Below are positions 41,961 through 50,500 of a DNA stretch of 64,000 bases, piece after piece; position 1 is the first letter of the stretch, and the number at the start of each line of letters is the position of its first letter. Position numbers and translations under genes: made by a program. This DNA is from Caldilineaceae bacterium bin5. GTDB lineage: Bacteria > Chloroflexota > Anaerolineae > Caldilineales > Caldilineaceae. Where the stretch lies: positions 31,118 to 95,117 of the forward strand of contig MPML01000013.1 of assembly GCA_002238445.1 (NCBI GenBank). Reading direction: 5' to 3'. The notes under the pieces were generated by a model. That model was not told the DNA's origin. It searched no databases and was given only the letters and a program-made list of their open reading frames with translations.

Positions 41961-42186
41961 ACTTCTCAGCCGCAACCGATCCCCAACCCTCAACGAGGCC
42001 AGCAAAGGTGTTCTTTCTCTCCTCATGACTGTAATATGGGCGGTCGGGCGCAAGCGCCCTCCCTTGTGCAGGGGCTGCGCCCCCGCAACGCCCCCCTACA
42101 AAACCATCCCTCACCGACCGTGTTTACTCTTCCCCAGCATCGTGTCTGGCGAAAGGAGTCTACTCCCCCACTTGCCGCCTCATCCC
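41961..42186. repeat. Composite dispersed repeat, copy 3
   Basis: The left module is at 41961-42030 (CTCAGCCGCAACCGAT, then GCAAAGGTGTTCTTTCTC). The core at 42041-42120 is bounded by CGGTCGG and CCGACCG, with the two inner hairpins. The tail with CTTCCCCAGCATCGTGTCTG runs to about 42186. It is part of an 840-base gene-free stretch between lysW and the Nudix gene. Confidence 0.85.
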
Positions 42187-42218
42187 ACCACCCACCGACC
42201 TCCAACCGCAGAAGTTAC

Positions 42219-42290
42219 TGACCCCTGACCTCTGACCCCTGACCTCTGACCCCTGACCCCTGACCCCTGACCCCTGACCCCTGACCCCTG
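42219..42290. repeat. Tandem heptamer repeat TGACCCC
   Basis: About ten consecutive copies of TGACCCC, two of them reading TGACCTC, ending in CTGCAG. It sits between a full and a half copy of the dispersed element. Related short tandem stretches ending in CTGCAG are near 3490-3522 and 3868-3918. Confidence 0.95.
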
Positions 42291-42297
42291 CAGTTCC

Positions 42298-42450
42298 GCC
42301 CCCCTACAAAACCATCCCTCACCGACCGTGTGCATTCTTCGCAAGTTGTCGGCTGGCGAGCATGCCGGCGGCCGCTCACCAGTTGTGTCTCCAAGAAACT
42401 GAATGGTTCCAAGATTACTGGCCGGTCTACTGCTGTCGCTCAGTAGTTAC
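42298..42450. repeat. Right-half copy of the dispersed repeat
   Basis: It begins inside the core (CCCCCCTACAAAACCATCCC to CCGACCG) and continues with the tail GTCGGCTGGCGAGCATG and TGAATGGTTCCAAG, matching 13190-13330 base by base with few differences. The left half of the element is missing. Confidence 0.8.
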
Positions 42451-42466
42451 CTCCACTCTATTAGGA

Positions 42467-42740
42467 GTCGTTGACGTTTGTCTGAACAGTGACTTCCGGG
42501 TGCAAATTGCGGCTAATCGTCGCAGGGCGACGCAGCTGCGCAAAGAAAATCCGATACGCCTCTGGTGTTCTCCGCGTACTCCGCGGAAAAAAGGTGTTCT
42601 TCGCGACCCTTCGCGTGACTTCGCGGATCATTTGGTTTTGTCTACTTCAACTGTCAATCGAGAAACATCCCTAACAGGCTTGCAGGCTTTCCGTTCTTGT
42701 TGAAATCTAAACAGCCTTCCCAAAATGTCAACCGAACCTG
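42467..42740. repeat. 274-bp dispersed repeat, copy 1
   Basis: It matches 59531-59805 over its whole length with roughly ten percent differences. It starts near CGTTGAC, passes through CGACTTCCGGGTGCAAATT-like sequence, CTCTGGTGTTCTCCGCGT and CCCTTCGCGTGACTTCGCGG, and ends near CAAAATGTCAAC. The middle has several interlocking CTTCGCG/CCGCGG steps. There is no convincing ORF or terminal inverted repeat. Confidence 0.85.
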
Positions 42741-42758
42741 GTTCCAATTAACAGTCGA

Positions 42759-43256
42759 TTACCAGGGTGCCGACACATTCCTTGCACCGGCAGCGAATTC
42801 GGCGATTCTCCTGCGCGTGCCTGGCGAAGTTGCTTCGGGCAGTCCGTCCACCGAAAAACTGTCGACGTTCTCGACTTCCCTGCTAGCAGTGCGCCTCCAT
42901 GTAAAGTCTTCACTGACAAAGACAACGATATGATCGCTCTTGCCTTCAAAGAAACTGCTGTAGACGCCAAACAGCTTCAGTTCGTGCAGAACCGCTCCGG
43001 CCTCTTCGGCAGCTTCACGTCTCATCGCGTCGGGCAAAGTTTCGCCCGTCTGCACGCCGCCGCCAGGCAAGTACCAGCCCTCCAGGTAGGTGTGCCTGAT
43101 GAGAAGAACCTTCCCGTTCTCAACGGCCAGCAGCCGGACTCCAACAGTAAGCGGTCGAAAAAAGCGCCAGCGTAGCCGCTGTACTGAGTGCAGAAATCGC
43201 GCCACTAAACGCGCCGGCATCGCTCCTATCTTGCTCCCCGGACTGTCGGCAAGCAT
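42759..43256 (-). CDS. Nudix hydrolase
   Basis: A 165-residue protein with a full Nudix box, GGVQTGETLPDAMRREAAEEAG, preceded by VGVRLLAVENGKVLLIRHTY and YLPGGG. It hydrolyses a nucleoside diphosphate-linked compound; the substrate is unknown. The ATG at 43256 has GAGG five bases upstream and is ten bases after the homoaconitase small-subunit gene, so it is cotranscribed with the lysine genes. Confidence 0.92.
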   Translation of the reverse strand: MLADSPGSKIGAMPARLVARFLHSVQRLRWRFFRPLTVGVRLLAVENGKVLLIRHTYLEGWYLPGGGVQTGETLPDAMRREAAEEAGAVLHELKLFGVYSSFFEGKSDHIVVFVSEDFTWRRTASREVENVDSFSVDGLPEATSPGTRRRIAEFAAGARNVSAPW

Positions 43257-43266
43257 TCTGGCCTCG

Positions 43267-43773
43267 TCAGGAAGATTGACTGCTAATCTCCAGCCGTCGC
43301 TTGACCTGCTCCACCAGCCCGCCCGCTTCCAGAATCTCCTGTACGGTCGCGCTCAAAGCGGGAAAGTCAAAGCGGCCGCCAGCGCACTCTATCACCCGCC
43401 GCTTTCGGTCTACCGTAACAATCTCCTGCCCGTGTATCGCATGCACGGCTTCAGGGCAGACGATGGCCAGCAGGCCGTTGTTGATCGCGTTGCGGTAAAA
43501 TATGCGGGAAAAACTTTCCGCAATGACGGCGCCCACGCCATTGTAAACCAGACAGGTCGCCGCCTGTTCACGGCTCGAGCCGCAACCGAAATTGCGGCCG
43601 CCTACAATCACGTCGCCGGTCCGCACATTCGGCGCAAAGGTCGGGTCCAGGTCTTCCAACGCATGGCTGGCAATATCCTCCCGCCCTTTAACCGTATAAG
43701 TGTACTTGCCCGGAAACAGCACATCCGTATTGATGTTATCGCCGTACTTCCAGGCCCTGCCCTGAATCTCCAC
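43267..43773 (-). CDS. lysU: Homoaconitase / isopropylmalate dehydratase-like small subunit
   Basis: A 168-residue small subunit of the archaeal/Thermus type, shorter than the LeuD at 10984. It has [20 protein letters not shown] at the N-terminus and [16 protein letters not shown] as swivelling-domain signature. The substrate-specificity loop reads KYTYTV. Beside homocitrate synthase and a second large subunit, a role in converting homocitrate to homoisocitrate is the best reading. It lies 86 bases after the large-subunit gene. Confidence 0.88.
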   Translation of the reverse strand: MEIQGRAWKYGDNINTDVLFPGKYTYTVKGREDIASHALEDLDPTFAPNVRTGDVIVGGRNFGCGSSREQAATCLVYNGVGAVIAESFSRIFYRNAINNGLLAIVCPEAVHAIHGQEIVTVDRKRRVIECAGGRFDFPALSATVQEILEAGGLVEQVKRRLEISSQSS

Positions 43774-43859
43774 TGTTCCTCCGTCCGTCGCGCCAAAATG
43801 TCAGGCCTGCAAAAAGGTGCGGGAATTGTATAGCCAGCACCCGCTTCCCTCAGCCAAAA

Positions 43860-45259
43860 TCAGGAGATGCTTCTCGGGTCGGCAATCCTGCCGGCAACCG
43901 CCGAAGCCGCCACCACAGCCGGGCTCGCCAGGTAGATTTCCGCCTCAGTGGTGCCCATTCGTCCGCGGAAATTACGGTTGGCACTGGAAATCGTCACCTC
44001 ACCAGTTGCGGGCACACCCATGTGGTTGCCCATACAGGGACCGCAGCCAGGTGTACCGATCGAAGCGCCGGCCGCGACCAGAGTCTGAATGTAGCCGAGC
44101 CGCATGGCCTCCTCCAACACAAGGCTTGAAGCAGGGATGACCAACAGGCGGGTGCCACTGGCAACGCGGCGCCCATGCAACACTTCTGCTGCCTCGGCTA
44201 AGTCCTCAAGGCGCCCGTTCGTGCAAGTGCCGATGAAGGCCTGTTGCACCTGAATCCCCGCTACTGCTGATAGCGGCGAAACGTTGTCGACCGTGTGTGG
44301 GCAAGCCACTGTCGGCTCCAGTTCGTCCGCGCTGTAACGATAGGTTTCGTGGTAGACGGCATACTCGTCGGGCAAAAGAAGAGAATGTGCAACGTCGGTT
44401 TGAATTCCGTCTGTCCCTCTGCCATTCATTGCCCTGGCCCTTCTCCGCTCCAGCGCCGATTTCAAGTAGCCGAATGTACTGTCGTCCGGCCGGATGAATG
44501 ACGACTTGGCGCCGAACTCCGCCATCATGTTGGCCAGAGCCATGCGTGAGTCAATGCTCATCGCCGCTACGCCGCTGCCGCTGAATTCGACTGAAGCGTA
44601 AAGGCCCCCGTCCGCGCCCCAATCGCCAATTATGCGCAGCGCGAAATCTTTGGCCGTTACGCCGGCTGGCAGCTCTCCCTCGAGGATGATGTGGATCGAC
44701 TCGGGCACGCGCAACCACAATTCGCCGGTCGCCCACAGAGCCGCGACTTCCCTGCGCCCAATACCCGCGCCGCAGGCGCCGCGCTGCCCCGATCCCCCGG
44801 CCAGAAGGCGCGGAGCCAACCGAAATGCGGCGTGTGGCTGTCCGCCCCGAGGATCAACTGCCCCGGCAGTACCAACCCCTCCTCGCTCAGAACCTGGTGA
44901 CAAATACCACGTCCGACTTCAAAAAAATGCCTGACGCCCTGCTCCTCTACGAAACGGCGAATCTCAGCGTGATTCTGCGCGTGGCGCGTTGTTGGCGCCG
45001 GCACCGCGTGGTCAAGCGTGATCGCCAGCTTCTCCGGGATCACTACCTTGCTCTGGCCGAACTGTAGCCAGATTTCCCGGATAGCGGCCGTATTATCGTG
45101 GCTCAACACAATGTCAGGGCGCACGTCCACGACCGCGCCGACTTCGACCTTGTCGAGGCCGGCCGCTCTTGCAAGCGCCTTCTGCGCGAACGTCTGTGGC
45201 GCCGGACCTTGTTCCCCGGCCGCCTGCCCCAACGGAACGAGACGAGACTCCTGGTTCAT
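43860..45259 (-). pseudogene. lysT: Homoaconitase large subunit, interrupted by a 32-bp frameshifting insertion
   Basis: Two overlapping frames together encode one aconitase-like large subunit of about 455 residues. The first frame runs from the ATG at 45259 through [17 protein letters not shown] (near 44804), then drifts into nonsense and stops at 44657. The second frame resumes with [19 protein letters not shown], carries [28 protein letters not shown] and [11 protein letters not shown], and ends at 43860. Removing exactly 44772-44803 (32 bases) joins the halves into a perfect family sequence. The 32 bases look like a diverged tandem copy of the next 32. This is either a real loss of function or a sequence/assembly error. 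All three cluster cysteines are otherwise intact. Confidence 0.85.
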
Positions 45260-45270
45260 CGTCATACCTC

Positions 45271-46428
45271 TTACGCCGGCGGCGTCGCAACTGTCACGGC
45301 GCGGCTGTGATATTCTCGCAACAGTACATCGACGTCATCGAGGCTGAGTTTGCGCTGGTCGGCCTCGGTCTTGATATGCGCGGTCACCTCTTTCACCTGC
45401 GGATCGGTCAGGTCCAGCTGCAGCTGCTCGGCCCGCTGCTTGACCGCATTCCAGCCGGTGAGGCGGTGGGCAATGTGCAAATAGCGAGTCAAGCCAAAGT
45501 CAGCCGGGTCCAGGATCTCGTAAGTGTCGGGGTTGTTCAAGATCGCTTTGGCGTGAATGCCGGCCTTGTGCGTGAATGCCGTGTAGCCCGTGATGTAGTT
45601 GTTGAACGGCACATCCACGCCCACGATCTCTGCGACGAAGTTTTCGACCTCACGCAACATCGGCAGATTATACTTGCCGCGGATCTGCTCGGGATTCAGC
45701 GCGTACATGCGAGCCACCAGTCCTCCCAGCGGCGTGATGCCGTTGCGCTCGCCGATGCCGAGAACCGAAGTATCAACATGGGTGGCGCCTGCCGCAAGCG
45801 CACAGTAGGAATTGGCGATCGCACAACCGGTATCGTCGTGGCCGTGGAACTCAATGTCGCAGGAGACTACCCCGCGCAAGGTCCGCACCAGCTCATGCAC
45901 CTGCAGCGGCGTTGCGATACCCACGGTGTCAGCGATTCCCACCCGGTCCACACCGATCTGATCAACTTCGCGGTAGACCGTCAACAGGTCGACAAGGTCG
46001 CTCCGGAATGAGTCCTCGCTGCTGAAACGGACTTCCAGGCCCTGGCTCTTGATGAATTCGATCACCTGCACCGCGCTGTCGATGATCTGCCGGATCGACT
46101 TGCCATGGGAGAATTCCCGCAGATAGCTGCTTGTGCCGAAAAGAACGTCGATGCCGTCCACGCCGGTGTCGACGGCGAGCCGGGCATCATCGATATGGCA
46201 GCGCGTATGGGTTAACAGTTTGGTCTGCAGCCCCAGTTCGGCGATGCGCGTGCAGTCCGCGCGGCTCTGCGGGCTTGCAGCCGGCGATGTTAACTCCAGA
46301 TACTCGACGCCGAAGGCATCCAGCAGCCGGGCGATTTCAACCTTCTGTCCGCTGTCAAAGAAGGCATTCGCGAACTGCTCTCCCTCCCGCAATGTCGATT
46401 CGATAATGGCAAACTGTTCAAGGCTCAT
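45271..46428 (-). CDS. lysS: Homocitrate synthase
   Basis: A 385-residue member of the LYS20/Thermus branch of the isopropylmalate synthase family. It condenses acetyl-CoA and 2-oxoglutarate, the first step of the aminoadipate lysine pathway. Diagnostic sequences are [19 protein letters not shown] (TLREGEQ rather than TLRDGEQ), [56 protein letters not shown] and [12 protein letters not shown]. No LeuA-type regulatory domain is present. It is the first gene of lysS-lysT-lysU-nudix and is preceded by a putative attenuator and a strong promoter. The lysT ATG lies 11 bases beyond its stop. Confidence 0.95.
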   Translation of the reverse strand: MSLEQFAIIESTLREGEQFANAFFDSGQKVEIARLLDAFGVEYLELTSPAASPQSRADCTRIAELGLQTKLLTHTRCHIDDARLAVDTGVDGIDVLFGTSSYLREFSHGKSIRQIIDSAVQVIEFIKSQGLEVRFSSEDSFRSDLVDLLTVYREVDQIGVDRVGIADTVGIATPLQVHELVRTLRGVVSCDIEFHGHDDTGCAIANSYCALAAGATHVDTSVLGIGERNGITPLGGLVARMYALNPEQIRGKYNLPMLREVENFVAEIVGVDVPFNNYITGYTAFTHKAGIHAKAILNNPDTYEILDPADFGLTRYLHIAHRLTGWNAVKQRAEQLQLDLTDPQVKEVTAHIKTEADQRKLSLDDVDVLLREYHSRAVTVATPPA

Positions 46429-46459
46429 ACTCGCGCTCCCGGCGATCTTCTAAGGCAAT

Positions 46460-46494
46460 AAAAAAACCGGTCCATCCTGTCTGGAATGGCCGGT
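46460..46494 (-). terminator. Putative attenuator terminator upstream of homocitrate synthase
   Basis: On the minus strand ACCGGCCATTCC pairs with GGATGGACCGGT (two single-base bulges, loop AGACA), followed by seven T residues, 31 bases before the structural gene. A terminator here, between a promoter and its own gene, implies conditional read-through. CAGACAGG (46483-46476), at its apex, is exactly complementary to CCTGTCTG (46537-46530). That gives an 8-bp antiterminator which would break this hairpin. Confidence 0.8.
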
Positions 46495-46537
46495 GGCAAA
46501 AACTGCAACATCTGAGCAGGCGCAAACAACAGACAGG

Positions 46538-46603
46538 TCAGTCTGGATTCCGCTTCTTGCTCTTTATGCAGGTCAACTGAATCAGTGCTTCCTGAGTTCT
46601 CAT
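46538..46603 (-). CDS. Candidate lysine leader peptide
   Basis: A 21-codon frame starting MRTQEALIQL and ending CIKSKKRNPD. Three of the four codons 14-17 are AAG lysine codons. Its stop (46540-46538) directly adjoins the CCTGTCTG antiterminator strand, and its last codons contain CAGAC (46545-46541), which can pair with the GTCTG of that strand. This matches a classical 1:2, 2:3, 3:4 attenuator with lysine as the sensed amino acid. The ribosome site is weak (GAAAG and GG close to the ATG), so translation is inferred. Confidence 0.55.
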   Translation of the reverse strand: MRTQEALIQLTCIKSKKRNPD

Positions 46604-46694
46604 CCGTTCTTTCTTCAGGGGCAAGGTGTGGCTCTAAGCCCCGCGCTTTTCTGATTCCTACTAATGATTCCTACTTGGCAGTCAACAAGGCACA

Positions 46695-46776
46695 ATCATA
46701 CCGAAAAGAAATACCGCTGTCAAATTCGGCAGCGGTATGCGCGCGGCTCAGTCTATACGGCCATATCTGCCGTATA
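46695..46776 (-). promoter_or_regulatory. Strong promoter with two palindromic operator-like sites, homocitrate synthase operon
   Basis: On the minus strand TTGACA (46723-46718), a 17-base spacer and TATGAT (46700-46695) form a near-consensus promoter. The -35 box sits inside a palindrome with arms ATACCGCTG (46711-46719) and CAGCGGTAT (46730-46738). A second palindrome with 8-bp arms, TATACGGC (46754-46761) and GCCGTATA (46769-46776), lies just upstream. Both look like repressor or activator sites. The transcript would have a 260-base leader. That leader also contains a direct repeat of AGTAGGAATCA and the candidate leader peptide. Confidence 0.8.
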
Positions 46777-47441
46777 TTCCCTGGTCAGATGTCGAGACTT
46801 ACTAAGCCGAATCTCCCAAAACTTACAAAGATAGCCCAGTAGTGGGAAAACTTGAAAGATGACCGACCAAAACCGGGTCACTGAGGGAGGACAAAGGTTG
46901 GATCGATCAGCTATTCTTAACTTGCAGGCCGCGAAGTCTCACCTTTTCAGAGAAAAACAAATGGAATACGCGAGGAAAACAACAACGTTCGACCTTCCAG
47001 GGAGCGAGCTGAGCGCTGATTCTCCATAAAGTCTCCGCGTAAGGATGCAAATAGGAGCCGAGTGCGGCATGTGAAGGGATTCAGTCCTTGCATTCAATAG
47101 TCCTGAAGTGCCCAAAGACCAATCCATCTTCCAGACTCTTTCGCGCAGTCTGTCGCGTGCCTCAGCAAGCAGGCAAGAATCTGTCCTCCTTCCAGTTCAA
47201 CCAGCAAGAACACTCTTGAACGGACGTTAAATGTACGTTGGACACTTCCTATACGCCACATCTACGTATAGGGATCGCCTACTTCCGCTCGCCCGAAAAT
47301 CGAGTCACGTTGACAGGCCTGGCGAGGAATCCCCTGGAGGGACTTTCTGGCGAAATTACTCTGGTAATTGGCCAATTCCGCAAGGCTGAAAGCAGCTGCA
47401 ATACCGCTGTTTTCGGGCATCAGGAGCGTCTGCTCAACTGC

Positions 47442-47470
47442 TTGACACTGCCAATGGGGATAACTTAAAT
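47442..47470 (+). promoter_or_regulatory. Likely promoter of the giant secreted protein gene
   Basis: TTGACA (47442-47447) is followed after 17 bases by TTAAAT (47465-47470), with an alternative GATAAC slightly upstream. The start codon lies about 80 bases downstream. The rest of the gap 46777-47441 contains no gene I can support; a further ATACCGCTG half-site occurs at 47401. Confidence 0.5.
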
Positions 47471-47555
47471 TTTGGCTGAGATACATGCGACAATTTTCGA
47501 ATGCGAGCGCAGGAACAGGTGAGTCTTGGATCGAATTAGACAAGGTACCAAGGGA

Positions 47556-50500
47556 ATGCAAAGGCGGAAAGAGTTTCTGATCGGTTCACTGATCGGCCTC
47601 TGTGTCATGCTGCTTGCTTTGCTGGCGGCCGTCGTAACGCCTCGTCCCCGTGCCGCCTTGGCACAGGATTCCCCGCGGGTTGTGATCTCAATAGGTGAAC
47701 GTACGCTGACCCAGGGAGACGTCACCTACGTCCATGCCGGATTCTACAACATGCCCCAAGATCCCAACGACGATACCGAATTCGGCAATATATCCTTCCG
47801 GTACGATTTTGAACGTAACTCTGACGGCTCTTGGACCAACGCGAACAACTGCCTGGAGCACCTGGTCGGAGGTGACCTATTTATCACCAACGCATATTGG
47901 AGATCCCCTTGGAACCACGGTCCAAACGATCTTGCCCTTACAACGACTTGCCCGGTCGGCGACTACAGGCTGCAGGTGGTCGTAAAGGATTGGGACACCA
48001 CCCCCCACACCAAACTTGTTACCAGCACACATGATGTCAGAGTAAATGTAGGCCCCTCTGTAGACATCGAAATGCCGTCCGGTACCTACTACCGCGGCAC
48101 GGCTATTAATCCAACCATCAAATTCAAAGATCTGGCACAAGGCGCCAATTACACCTACGAGGCGTCGTTGATGGCCAGGAACCCCCCTAACTATGCCGAA
48201 ATCTGCGAAGGAACGGGGCTGGATAGAAACAACACGTTCACGCTAAACAACGTCTCCGGCAACCCAGTACAACAATCCGTCACCATTACCGACGTCTGCC
48301 CCACAAATGAATATACACTCCAAGTCAAGTTGAAAGACTCCGACGACCGGCTGCGAGGTTCCAAAACAGTCGATTTCGAAATCGTCACGGATCCCAACGC
48401 CACTCCGTCTGTAAGTGTCAGCATGTCCGAGAGTTCTCCGGTCGCTCCAGGTACGGAATTCACCGTCACTTTCTCGTTTATGGATATTCAACCCGGCACT
48501 CAGACGAGGAATACCGATTATCTGACCAATACAAGCACAAATCAGGCAGTAGGCAGTATGGACTGCGGAGGGAGCCTGGTAGGATGGGGGCAGGACGTAC
48601 AATCCGCGTTCACTAGCAACCCCTATGTAAATCGTGTGACGATTCCCTCCGACTGTCCCGCCGGCGCCTATAAGATGGTAAGCGAAATAGAGGACAGATT
48701 AGGAAATGACATTATTTCCGGTTCGATCGACTTCACCATCGGCGATCCAGATCTAACCCCAACGGCGCCAACTGTTTCCAATATGACGGCGAAACAGAAT
48801 TCGCCGTTCAGCCAGCAGCTTCCTGAGGGCAGCGGCGGCGACGCTCCGTTGTCTTACAACGCGACCGGCCTGCCAACGGGTCTCACTTTCACCCGCTCAA
48901 CGCGCACCATCACCGGCACACCATCTGCCTCAGGAACATCCACCGTCAGATACACAGTCACGGATAGCGACAGTGACTCGGACTACGTAGAATTCACGAT
49001 CACGGTCGACCCCGATCTGACGCCTACCGCGCCAAGCGTTACCGGTTATACCGCGAAACAAAATACGCTTTTCTCCCAGCAACTGCCTGAGGGGAGCGGC
49101 GGAGACGGAACACTAACGTACGATGCAACCGGTCTTCCCGCAGGTCTAACCTTCATTGCCACAACTCGTACGATTACAGGCACGCCGACAGGCACAGGGT
49201 CATCTACAGTCCAATACACGGTCGCTGACAGCGACGGCGACTCGAATTCAGTAAACTTCAACATCACGGTTGAAGCCGATCTGACACCTACCCTCCCCGC
49301 CATTTCAGGGTACAACATTAGGGTAGGCGTACAATTCACCCAGCAGCTGCCGGCGGCGACAGGGGGAGATACGCCACTGGAGTATTCGGTCACAGATCTA
49401 CCTCAAGGTCTAAGCTTTACCGAAGCGACGCGGACGATTACGGGCACGCCCACGACCGAGCAAGCCCCCACGGTGACCTATACGGTTCAAGACAGTGACG
49501 GTGACGAAGTGAGTACGACATTTACAATCACAGTCGCTGCCGATCTCATGCCTACGCTCTCCACCATATCGGGATATACGGCCAGAGTAGGGTCGCTGTT
49601 CAGCGAGGTGCTGCCGGCGGCGACAGGGGGCGACGCGCCGCTGGAATACTCCGTGACAGACCTACCCGACGGCCTCAGCTTTACCGAGACGACACGGACG
49701 ATCACGGGCACGCCGACAGCAGTGGAATCTCCGACCGTGACCTATACGGTGCGCGATGACGACGGCGACGATGCGAGTGAGACCTTTACGATCGCGGTCG
49801 CAGCCGATTTGACGCCGTCTCTTCCTTCGATTACAGGTTTCACGGCAATGGTTGGCTCGCTGTTCACCGAGGTATTGCCGGCAGCAACCAGCGGCGATAC
49901 GCCGCTGGAATACTCCGTAACAGACCTTCCGAACGGCCTCAGCTTTACCGAATCGACGCGGACCATCACGGGCACACCGACAACCGTGGGATCTCCTACC
50001 GTGACCTACACGGTGACCGACGACGATGGCGACGAGGCGAGTCAGACCTTCACGATCACAGTCGCAGCCGACCATATGCCGGCATTTTCCACCATATCGG
50101 GCTATACGGCCAGAGTGGGGTCGCTGTTCACTGAGGTGCTGCCGGCGGCGACAGGGGGCGATCCGCCGCTGGAATATTCGGTCTCAGACCTACCCGACGG
50201 TCTCAGCTTTACCGAAACGACGCGTACAATTACGGGCACGCCGACAAAGGTGGAAGCCCCCACGGTGACCTATACGGTTCGCGACAATGACGGCGACGAA
50301 GGGAGTACGACCTTTACAATCACAGTCGCTGCCGACCAAAAGCCGACGCTTTCCACCATATCGGGATATACGGCCAGAGTAGGGTCGCTGTTCAGCGAGG
50401 TGCTGCCGGCGGCGACAGGGGGCGACACGCCGCTGGAATACTCCGTGACAAACCTACCCAACGGCCTCAGCTTTATCGAGACGACACGGACGATCACGGG

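Noticed and set aside
42219..42290. CRISPR array
   Set aside because: Units are 7 bp, contiguous and without spacers, and no cas genes are nearby.
46429..46700. T-box or lysine riboswitch in the homocitrate synthase leader
   Set aside because: No T-box consensus (GGTGG-ACC core) and no recognisable L-box layout; the leader peptide plus alternative hairpins fit better.
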